DNA from: an uncultured bacterium
GTDB lineage: Bacteria; Bacillota; Clostridia; Lachnospirales; Lachnospiraceae
Assembly (NCBI GenBank): GCA_905214875.1
Contig: CAJMNR010000036.1
Coordinates: forward strand, 1 to 36,857
Direction of reading: 5' to 3'
Length of the DNA stretch: 36,857 nucleotides
The notes under the pieces are model-generated. The model ran no database searches and had not been told where the DNA came from. It saw nothing but the letters and a program-made list of their open reading frames with translations. The position numbers and the translations under genes were made by a program. This document shows, in pieces, positions 15,805 to 22,263 of the stretch (the first letter of the stretch is position 1; each line of letters opens with the position of its first letter).

Positions 15805-17082
15805 TTATTTAATAACTTCCATTCCACCCATGTATGGACGAAGAGCTTCTGGAATTCTAACTGTTCCATCTGCTTGTAAGTTATTTTCTAAGAATGCGAT
15901 TAACATTCTAGGTGGTGCTGCTACAGTGTTGTTTAATGTGTGAGCGAAGTATTTTCCATCTTCTCCTACAACACGGATTTTTAGACGACGAGCTTGTGCG
16001 TCACCTAAGTTAGAGCAGCTACCAACTTCGAAGTATTTCTTTTGTCTTGGAGACCAAGCTTCTACGTCGATAGATTTTACTTTAAGATCTGCAAGATCTC
16101 CAGAACAACATTCAAGTGTTCTTACTGGAATATCTAAGCTACGGAATAAATCTACAGTGTTTTGCCATAATTTATCGAACCACATTGGGCTTTCTTCTGG
16201 CTTACATACAACGATCATTTCTTGTTTTTCAAATTGGTGGATACGGTAAACACCACGTTCTTCAATACCATGAGCACCTTTTTCTTTTCTGAAACATGGA
16301 GAATAAGATGTTAATGTATGAGGAAGTGTTTCTTCTTTTACGATTGTATCGATATATTTACCAATCATGGAGTGTTCACTTGTACCGATTAAATATAAGT
16401 CTTCACCTTCGATTTTGTACATCATGGAATCCATTTCTGCAAAACTCATAACGCCTGTAACAACGTCGGAACGAATCATGAAAGGTGGTACACAATATGT
16501 GAATCCTCTATTGATCATAAAATCTCTTGCGTAAGAAATTACTGCAGAGTGAAGTCTTGCAATATCGCCCATTAAGTAGTAGAAGCCATTACCAGCAACT
16601 TTACGAGCAGAATCAAGATCTAAACCGTTGAATTTTTCCATGATTTCTGCATGGTATGGAATATCAAAATCAGGAACTACTGGTTCGCCATATTTTTGAA
16701 CTTCAACATTTTCAGAATCATCTTTACCAATTGGTACAGAAGGATCGATGATGTTAGGAATTACCATCATTCTTGATTTTACTTCTTCTTGTAATTCTTT
16801 TTCTTTTGCTTCTAATTCAGCAAGGCGGTCAGCTTGTGCATTTACCTTTTGCTTGATTTCTTCCGCTTCTTCTTTTTTACCTTGTGCCATTAATGCACCG
16901 ATTTGTTTACTTAATGTCTTACGTTCAGCTCTTAACTGATCTGCTTCTGCTTTCGCTTTACGACTTTGTGCATCTAATTCAATAACTTCATCAACTAATG
17001 GAAGTTTTTTATCTTGGAATTTGTTACGAATATTTTGTTTTACGATTTCTGGGTTTTCTCTGACAAATTTTAAATCTAACAT
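15805..17082 (-). CDS. serS: Seryl-tRNA synthetase
   Basis: 425 residues, the usual bacterial length. It charges tRNA-Ser (and tRNA-Sec where present) with serine. The N-terminal long antiparallel coiled coil (about 25-105, Lys/Glu/Ala-rich) that clamps the tRNA long arm is evident. Class II catalytic motifs follow: EERGVYRIHQFEKQEM carries motif 2, and NNTVAAPPRMLIAFLEN carries the motif 3 region. ATG 17082 with GGAGGA upstream is chosen over the TTG at 17097, which lies across that ribosome site. It is preceded by a T-box leader and a good promoter and ends in its own terminator, so expression should respond to uncharged tRNA-Ser. Confidence 0.97.
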   Translation of the reverse strand: MLDLKFVRENPEIVKQNIRNKFQDKKLPLVDEVIELDAQSRKAKAEADQLRAERKTLSKQIGALMAQGKKEEAEEIKQKVNAQADRLAELEAKEKELQEEVKSRMMVIPNIIDPSVPIGKDDSENVEVQKYGEPVVPDFDIPYHAEIMEKFNGLDLDSARKVAGNGFYYLMGDIARLHSAVISYARDFMINRGFTYCVPPFMIRSDVVTGVMSFAEMDSMMYKIEGEDLYLIGTSEHSMIGKYIDTIVKEETLPHTLTSYSPCFRKEKGAHGIEERGVYRIHQFEKQEMIVVCKPEESPMWFDKLWQNTVDLFRSLDIPVRTLECCSGDLADLKVKSIDVEAWSPRQKKYFEVGSCSNLGDAQARRLKIRVVGEDGKYFAHTLNNTVAAPPRMLIAFLENNLQADGTVRIPEALRPYMGGMEVIK

Positions 17083-17182
17083 ATGTGTGTCCTCCAAATA
17101 AACTACGTCTTAATGTGAATCCGAAAAATGTAAGCTATGATTTGGCTAGTTGTTCCGTGTGAATGCACCTTTTCATTCCTTG

Positions 17183-17451
17183 GAATAAAAAAAGTGGCAA
17201 CGCAGGAACCTCATTCCATGCATTCTAAATAAATGCATGGGACGAAAATAATTCCGCGTTGCCACCCAAATTGTCTATGAGTCATAGACCTCTTGTAGAG
17301 TACGTTAAAGAGTACTAACCTTCTGATTTATCACCAGCAGCTAAAAAAGTGGAACGATTTCTAATAAACACCGATTCGCACCACCCATCGGCTCTCTGTC
17401 GTTCTTTCGAAACCATAGCTTTTCTCATCGCTTATTTCTCTTATTACATTT
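17183..17451 (-). promoter_or_regulatory. T-box riboswitch (serine) upstream of serS
   Basis: Minus-strand leader with stem I features AGAGAG (17397-17392) and GGTGCGAA (17382-17375), a candidate specifier UCC (serine, 17353-17351) followed by A, a stem III hairpin GTCTATGAC-TCATAGAC, and the T-box core GGGTGGCAACGCGG (17267-17254). The terminator pairs GTGGCAACGC (17265-17256) with GCGTTGCCAC (17203-17194), extended by GGAA/TTCC, then seven T residues. Inside it CATGCATT/AATGCATG forms an extra stem. Uncharged tRNA-Ser should stabilise the antiterminator. The codon choice is my reading of the loop, not computed. Confidence 0.92.
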
Positions 17452-17457
17452 TTACTC

Positions 17458-17486
17458 ATTATATATCCTTTTATTACTTTTTGCAA
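17458..17486 (-). promoter_or_regulatory. Promoter of the serS T-box transcript
   Basis: On the minus strand, -35 TTGCAA (17486-17481), 17 bases, -10 TATAAT (17463-17458). The -35 lies inside the last codons of the GH13 gene, which has no obvious terminator of its own before it. Confidence 0.75.
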
Positions 17487-18796
17487 GAAGAAAGTTTAAT
17501 TAACATTACATCATATGCTTCCATCAACGCCTCATTGTCTACAATGACAATCTGATTTGTCAGTAAATTCAATGCTTCTCCTTTAATTCCGGCTAAGCTG
17601 ATTTTTGTCTGACGGTTCTCTGCATTGAGTAATACGACGATCATTTCTCCTTTATACTCACGCTTAAATGCAAGCTGTTTACTTGTAATAGAAATAGTCT
17701 CATAATCTCCATACTGAAGTGCTTTTTCATGTTTATAAATCTGAACCAACATCTCATGAAGTAAAAAGAATTCATTTTTTATTGGTTCCTTAAACTTTGG
17801 ACGAAGCTTATAATCACCGTCTTTCTTTTCTCCTTTTTCTCCCCATTCACTTCCATAGTAGATACATGGAACCCCTGGCATTGTAAAAAGAAGTGTATAA
17901 GCTAATGGCAATTCCTCCTCGTCTTTTAATATGCTTGCAATTCTGGATACATCATGATTATCAACAAAATTAAGCAACTTTAAACCTCGATAGATGCCAT
18001 TTTGTCGCTTACTAAACTGTCGATTCAACGAGTAGTTGATTTCATACAAGTTTAAATCATTCAGGCTTGAATAAACTCCTTTATAGCATTCATAATTCGT
18101 ACAAGATTGCAACATCTCCTGATTCACAAAGATATTATAATCTCCGAACAACACCTCTCCCGTTAATACGAAATCTTCTTTTAAGGACGTCGTAAACTCA
18201 CGTAATCTCCGTAAGAACTGCTTGTCTATACAGTAGGCAACATCTACACGGAGCCCGTCAATTCCATAGTCCGTAATCCATTGCTTAATTGCTGAAAATA
18301 AATATTCCACGACCTCTTCATTATCTAAATTCAATTTTACTAAATCATAATGACCTTCCCATCCAACATAACCAAATCCATCCTTATATGGACTGTCTTC
18401 ATTGAATCTTATATAAAACCAATCTTTGTAACGAGACCTATCACGATTTAATATTACATCTTGAAATGCAAAGAATCCCCTTCCAACATGATTGAATACG
18501 CCATCCAACATGATTCTTATTCCATTTTTATGTAAGCTTTCTGCTACTTCTTGAAAATCCCGGTTACTTCCAAGACGCACATCGACTTTGGTATACTCTC
18601 TCGTATCATAGCCATGCCGATCCGATTCAAATATGGGATTAAATAATATTACGTTTATTCCTAGTTCCTTATAATATGGAATCCAATCCAATACTTTCCG
18701 AATACGTGGGACAAGTCTGCCATTGTTCTTTTTCGGAGCACCGCAAAACCCTAAGGGGTAAATCTGATAGATAACACTTTCCTCATACCAACTCAT
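17474..18796 (-). CDS. GH13 alpha-amylase-family glycosidase
   Basis: 440 residues without a signal peptide, so it acts on imported or stored alpha-glucans. The four GH13 regions are present: LDGVFNHV (97-104), GLRVDVAY with nucleophile Asp185, LTGEVLF with acid/base Glu214, and FVDNHD with Asp282. After the (beta/alpha)8 barrel there is a short C-terminal beta domain (about 365-440). It lacks the extra N-terminal domain of neopullulanases and cyclomaltodextrinases, so its length is at the short end of the family. Ribosome site AGGAGGG and a good promoter precede ATG 18796. Exact specificity (maltodextrin, pullulan or cyclodextrin) is open. Confidence 0.9.
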   Translation of the reverse strand: MSWYEESVIYQIYPLGFCGAPKKNNGRLVPRIRKVLDWIPYYKELGINVILFNPIFESDRHGYDTREYTKVDVRLGSNRDFQEVAESLHKNGIRIMLDGVFNHVGRGFFAFQDVILNRDRSRYKDWFYIRFNEDSPYKDGFGYVGWEGHYDLVKLNLDNEEVVEYLFSAIKQWITDYGIDGLRVDVAYCIDKQFLRRLREFTTSLKEDFVLTGEVLFGDYNIFVNQEMLQSCTNYECYKGVYSSLNDLNLYEINYSLNRQFSKRQNGIYRGLKLLNFVDNHDVSRIASILKDEEELPLAYTLLFTMPGVPCIYYGSEWGEKGEKKDGDYKLRPKFKEPIKNEFFLLHEMLVQIYKHEKALQYGDYETISITSKQLAFKREYKGEMIVVLLNAENRQTKISLAGIKGEALNLLTNQIVIVDNEALMEAYDVMLIKLSSCKK

Positions 18797-18819
18797 AATA
18801 TCCCTCCTACATAGTTTTT

Positions 18820-18848
18820 ATTATACACCCGTATACTTTGACTTTCAA
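18820..18848 (-). promoter_or_regulatory. Promoter of the GH13 gene
   Basis: On the minus strand, -35 TTGAAA (18848-18843), 17 bases, -10 TATAAT (18825-18820), about 24 bases before ATG 18796. Confidence 0.7.
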
Positions 18849-18896
18849 ACAATTTAGGAAAATATTAGGATAAAGTACTTTGGCTTGTTGTTCATG

Positions 18897-18928
18897 TAAA
18901 AAGAGGACCAGCCTTATGCTAGTCCTCC
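18897..18928 (-). terminator. Terminator of the two-gene exported-protein operon
   Basis: GAGGAC-c-AGC pairs with GCT-a-GTCCTC (18903-18927) with one mismatch; on the minus strand TTTTT follows. It lies just after the stop at 18935. Confidence 0.85.
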
Positions 18929-18934
18929 TATTTA

Positions 18935-19582
18935 TTATTTACAATACGTTAACACATTTTCCTTTGTGAATTCATATGTCTTGTACTGTACTGCTTTATC
19001 AGTAACATTATATTTCTTTAATGCTTCCGTATATTCTTTCTCGGATACCTTTTTATCCTTTAGATAGTACGTTATGTCGTACGTGTCTTCTCCGGTATCC
19101 TCATTGAATCCCATAATCATTTCTTTACTGGCAATACGTTCTGTTGTTCCATTTTCCATGATTAAGTATTGCTCATGTGTGTTTCCCATAGCATACTCAG
19201 TAGCCTTGATCACATTACTGTTCTTGTAATACTCAAACCATCCTGAATGTCCACTATCCCCCAAATGAACAAGGGCATCGTTATGATATGTGAATACGCT
19301 TGCACAGTTTGCAAGGCCATACATAGCGTCTAAGCCTTCAAGTAATAACTCTGGAATTCCATCATTATTCATATCTTGAATGGAAAACTGTAGTTCTCCT
19401 TCATAATCCGAAAAATATCTATCTTCTTGCACGTTCCCGTGTAACATCAATACTTTATATGCTTTTAACGCCTTTTTTACAGTGTAATTTCTCTTTGCCT
19501 CACTTTTTACCACTGCTACCGGCTGAATCCCAAGCAGCATGGCTACAAATACTGTAAATAGTACTTTTATTTGTCTTCTCAT
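18935..19582 (-). CDS. Exported protein with a DxNxDG motif, unknown function
   Basis: 215 residues. A signal peptide (about 1-29, ending KSEA) has no lipobox, so the protein should be released or loosely held. The mature part contains FSIQDMNNDGIPELLLEG (about 66-83). This Asp/Asn-rich loop, D-x-N-x-D-G-x-x-E-L, looks like a calcium loop of the dockerin/EF-hand or FG-GAP kind and recurs in many exported clostridial proteins of unknown role. It starts 3 bases after the stop of the lipoprotein gene upstream, which carries a related motif, so the two form one operon and may act together. I do not recognise a catalytic domain. Confidence 0.75.
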   Translation of the reverse strand: MRRQIKVLFTVFVAMLLGIQPVAVVKSEAKRNYTVKKALKAYKVLMLHGNVQEDRYFSDYEGELQFSIQDMNNDGIPELLLEGLDAMYGLANCASVFTYHNDALVHLGDSGHSGWFEYYKNSNVIKATEYAMGNTHEQYLIMENGTTERIASKEMIMGFNEDTGEDTYDITYYLKDKKVSEKEYTEALKKYNVTDKAVQYKTYEFTKENVLTYCK

Positions 19583-19585
19583 GTT

Positions 19586-20809
19586 CTATTCTCCATCCTC
19601 TACATAAATCGTTTCCCCTAATTTTGAAACCAGTCCATAACCAAGATCATATTCTTCCAGCTTGTTGTCGCTTTCTTCATACTCACTTTGGAACTTTTCA
19701 TAGAGGGAGAAATAGTCTTCTTCACTTATGCTATTTTCTGTTGTTTCACTGCCGTGATAATAGCTATCTTCTTTGTTTGTATAATCATAACTAGAGAATT
19801 GGTCTTTGATCACAAGTGCGTTATTCTCTAATCCTACATAATAGTTTACAAGATAGATGGCATCTGAACTATACTCTCCTGTTTCCAGCATAAGCGTTCC
19901 TTCATTTTTCTTAAATCCAATATAGTCCATCTTAGCTAAATCACCGACTGCTTTCGTATCCACTTCAACTACTTTATTTCCATCGAATGTATAGCAATCA
20001 ATAGAACTTACCTTTCCATTGGACTCGTTTTCCAAAAATAACTCTGCTATCTTGTCGCCATTGATATCCTGTGCAAAACAATTCATAATGCCATCCTCGT
20101 ATTTCTTCTTAAGGATAAAATCTGCATATGCTTTTTGCATCTTTTGTGTCTTATCTTCAGAATACACAACCTCTTTCATTGTAAGTCCGCCAAAACGGCT
20201 TTCTTGGTTGATTTCAAATGTAGCTGTAAACCAGTCAAACTTAAAATCATCTCCTAGTTCTAAGTTTAACAACCCTTTCACTTCTACTTCTTTTTCAGAG
20301 ACCTGCTTAACGGAATCTACTCGGACTCTAGTCGAGTGATGATATACTTCCTCTTTTTCATAAACAAAGCTGCCATCTCTAAGCTTTACCCCCTGATAAT
20401 CTGCCTTTGCCGTAAGTCCTGAACCGAATGCATCCTTTAAATAAGCATCTGCATCTTCAACCTTGATGCTTACTTTATCTTCGGTATTCTTTTCTAGCCC
20501 ATCAAAATGGAAATATGTAAGCATTACCTCTACGAACTCCATTTTTTCTTTATCTGTGGATATGACGCCCTGTTTTTCCATTACCAAATTACAATAATAG
20601 TTTCCGCCAATTATCTTCTTAAGCTTGTCACAATCTGTTTCAGAAATCGTATAATCTGTCACTGGATATGGTGTTGCTGTCGGCTCCGTTGTCTCCACTG
20701 TCTGTTCTTGTGCCTGATTCTTTCCTTGTTCTGCTCCAGAACAGCCGATCAAGCCCCAAGATGCAATTGCTAACATTGCACACATCTTTCGTATTGTCTT
20801 GTTTTTCAT
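19586..20809 (-). CDS. Lipoprotein with a DxNGD motif, unknown function
   Basis: 407 residues. The signal ends in the lipobox LIGC with Cys23, followed by a Gln/Glu/Thr/Pro-rich linker (about 24-52), so it should be tethered to the outer face of the membrane. The region around residue 250 reads CFAQDINGDKIAELFLEN, matching the Asp-rich loop of the next gene in position-by-position layout (D-x-N-x-D...E-L-x-L-E). The rest is a mixed alpha/beta sequence that I do not recognise. ATG 20809 is preceded by GGGAGAG. It is the first gene of a two-gene operon, and its promoter is not obvious. Confidence 0.75.
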   Translation of the reverse strand: MKNKTIRKMCAMLAIASWGLIGCSGAEQGKNQAQEQTVETTEPTATPYPVTDYTISETDCDKLKKIIGGNYYCNLVMEKQGVISTDKEKMEFVEVMLTYFHFDGLEKNTEDKVSIKVEDADAYLKDAFGSGLTAKADYQGVKLRDGSFVYEKEEVYHHSTRVRVDSVKQVSEKEVEVKGLLNLELGDDFKFDWFTATFEINQESRFGGLTMKEVVYSEDKTQKMQKAYADFILKKKYEDGIMNCFAQDINGDKIAELFLENESNGKVSSIDCYTFDGNKVVEVDTKAVGDLAKMDYIGFKKNEGTLMLETGEYSSDAIYLVNYYVGLENNALVIKDQFSSYDYTNKEDSYYHGSETTENSISEEDYFSLYEKFQSEYEESDNKLEEYDLGYGLVSKLGETIYVEDGE

Positions 20810-20953
20810 ACTCTCTCCCTTTGTTTACATATTCTTTCGCTGTTTACACAGATATTCCATTTTACCAGTCGAAATGTTTTTAAGTCAAGTTATGACGAAA
20901 TTTGTCTTGTTTGTTTTATCTGTACTAGGCCCACTTTGACTTGCACGCGGCAT

Positions 20954-20989
20954 AAAAAAAACAGCCAAGTGTAGAATTACACCCGCTGT
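20954..20989 (-). terminator. Terminator of the SEC-C gene
   Basis: On the minus strand ACAGC..GTGTA pairs with TACAC..GCTGT (20989-20961), with small mismatches, then eight T residues. It lies 17 bases beyond the stop at 21007. Confidence 0.88.
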
Positions 20990-21006
20990 CTTTTCTCTTT
21001 GCTTAA

Positions 21007-22086
21007 TTATTTACCACAACAGAATTTATATTTCATTCCGCTTCCACATGGACATTTGTCGTTTCTTCCGACTTTCTTTCCTTTGTGGATTGTCGTATTT
21101 ACAGCACCAACTGCTGCTTCAATTTCTTCAATGTTGTTCATTTCGTTAGGGGAGAAACCTCTGTTTTCCCAGAAACGAGAACTGTTATATACATTTACTA
21201 ATAAATCGATTACAACTTTTAATTGTTCTTCTTCCATCTCGATGCCGTAATCTTCTAATACTGTGATACCTTGAGATAACTCTTCTCCGAAGCAATATAA
21301 GTATTGGATTTCTGTACAGATTTTTTCTGTTAACATTTCATCTTCGATTACGTTATGTTCAAGATATACAACTAATGCTTCAAAAGCTTTACTTCTTTCG
21401 AAGAACTCTTCTCTTGCATAGCATAATAATACATCTTTTGCAGGTACATAGTAAGGTTTGTTTCCTTGCTTAGATTCTAAGATGGAAATTCCATTTTCTT
21501 CTAATACAGCTTCATGTACAAAACGATGATCTACTAATTTGTAGAAAATTTGTTTTACGCCGCTGATTAAATCGTAAACTTTAAGAATTTCTTCTTCATT
21601 CGTCTGTTGTTTGTTTTGTTCATTAAATGTTTTTACAACTTGTTCTACTGGAACTAATCCGTACATATTAACATTTGCTGTAATATAGTCGGATACAAGT
21701 TGGAAACGATCTCTTTTTTGTTTGAATTCTTTAGTAAATACTTTTTCATATAATGCTTTGATATCGTCTGGAATTAAGAATTCATTCTCATCTTCATTTT
21801 CTTCATTGACGAAATAAAATAGACTTTTATATAAATAAAGATAACTAATTAAATCATCTTCCACAAATGGTACGTTCTCTGTAAGCTTTCGTTCAAATAA
21901 GGCAAGTTCTCTTTCGTTTGCGAAAAATACTACTTTTTGTACATACTCTTCATTAATTATTGCCTCTTCTATTAAGCTGGTAAGATCGTCTTTTTTTAAT
22001 TTACTATAGCCTTTTAACCCACTTGCCTTTGCAAGTTCTCTAAGGTCTGCTACTTTCTTTTTCGCTAATAATTCACGTATTAACAT
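21007..22086 (-). CDS. SEC-C zinc-motif protein with an N-terminal Rho-N/SAP-like segment
   Basis: 359 residues, cytosolic. The C-terminus is a SEC-C zinc-binding motif, VGRNDKCPCGSGMKYKFCCGK (about 339-359), with the ligands CPCGS...KFCC, as found at the end of SecA and in many stand-alone proteins. The N-terminal 45 residues (VADLRELAKASGLKGYSKL then KKDDLTSLIEEA) resemble the Rho_N/SAP helix-extended-loop-helix that binds nucleic acid. The middle is helical and Glu-rich, with no domain I recognise. It has its own promoter and terminator and is divergent from the GH3 gene. The role is unknown; nucleic-acid or ribosome-related binding is inferred from the two end motifs. Confidence 0.8.
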   Translation of the reverse strand: MLIRELLAKKKVADLRELAKASGLKGYSKLKKDDLTSLIEEAIINEEYVQKVVFFANERELALFERKLTENVPFVEDDLISYLYLYKSLFYFVNEENEDENEFLIPDDIKALYEKVFTKEFKQKRDRFQLVSDYITANVNMYGLVPVEQVVKTFNEQNKQQTNEEEILKVYDLISGVKQIFYKLVDHRFVHEAVLEENGISILESKQGNKPYYVPAKDVLLCYAREEFFERSKAFEALVVYLEHNVIEDEMLTEKICTEIQYLYCFGEELSQGITVLEDYGIEMEEEQLKVVIDLLVNVYNSSRFWENRGFSPNEMNNIEEIEAAVGAVNTTIHKGKKVGRNDKCPCGSGMKYKFCCGK

Positions 22087-22123
22087 CTCTTACTCCTTTA
22101 GACAAAAAAATTCATTAATTACA

Positions 22124-22152
22124 ATTATACCTTAAAATAAGATTTTATACAA
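22124..22152 (-). promoter_or_regulatory. Promoter of the SEC-C gene
   Basis: On the minus strand, -35 TTGTAT (22152-22147), 17 bases, -10 TATAAT (22129-22124); ribosome site AAAGGAG lies before ATG 22086. Confidence 0.7.
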
Positions 22153-22197
22153 CTGGAAATGCGTTATCAATCTACATCTTCTTTATCAGATTGTCCA

Positions 22198-22227
22198 TTG
22201 AGAGCCAATTATATGAAACGTTATCAT
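22198..22227 (+). promoter_or_regulatory. Promoter of the GH3 gene with a LacI-like operator
   Basis: -35 TTGAGA (22198-22203), 18 bases, -10 TATCAT (22222-22227), about 37 bases before ATG 22264. The -10 is overlapped by TGAAACGTTATCA (22214-22226), a near-palindrome around a central CG of the LacI/CcpA kind but one base short of the cre consensus. The half site CGTTATCA also occurs at 22162-22169. Confidence 0.5.
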
Positions 22228-22263
22228 ACATTTATTGGATTATTTGCAAAGGAGCATGGTAAT

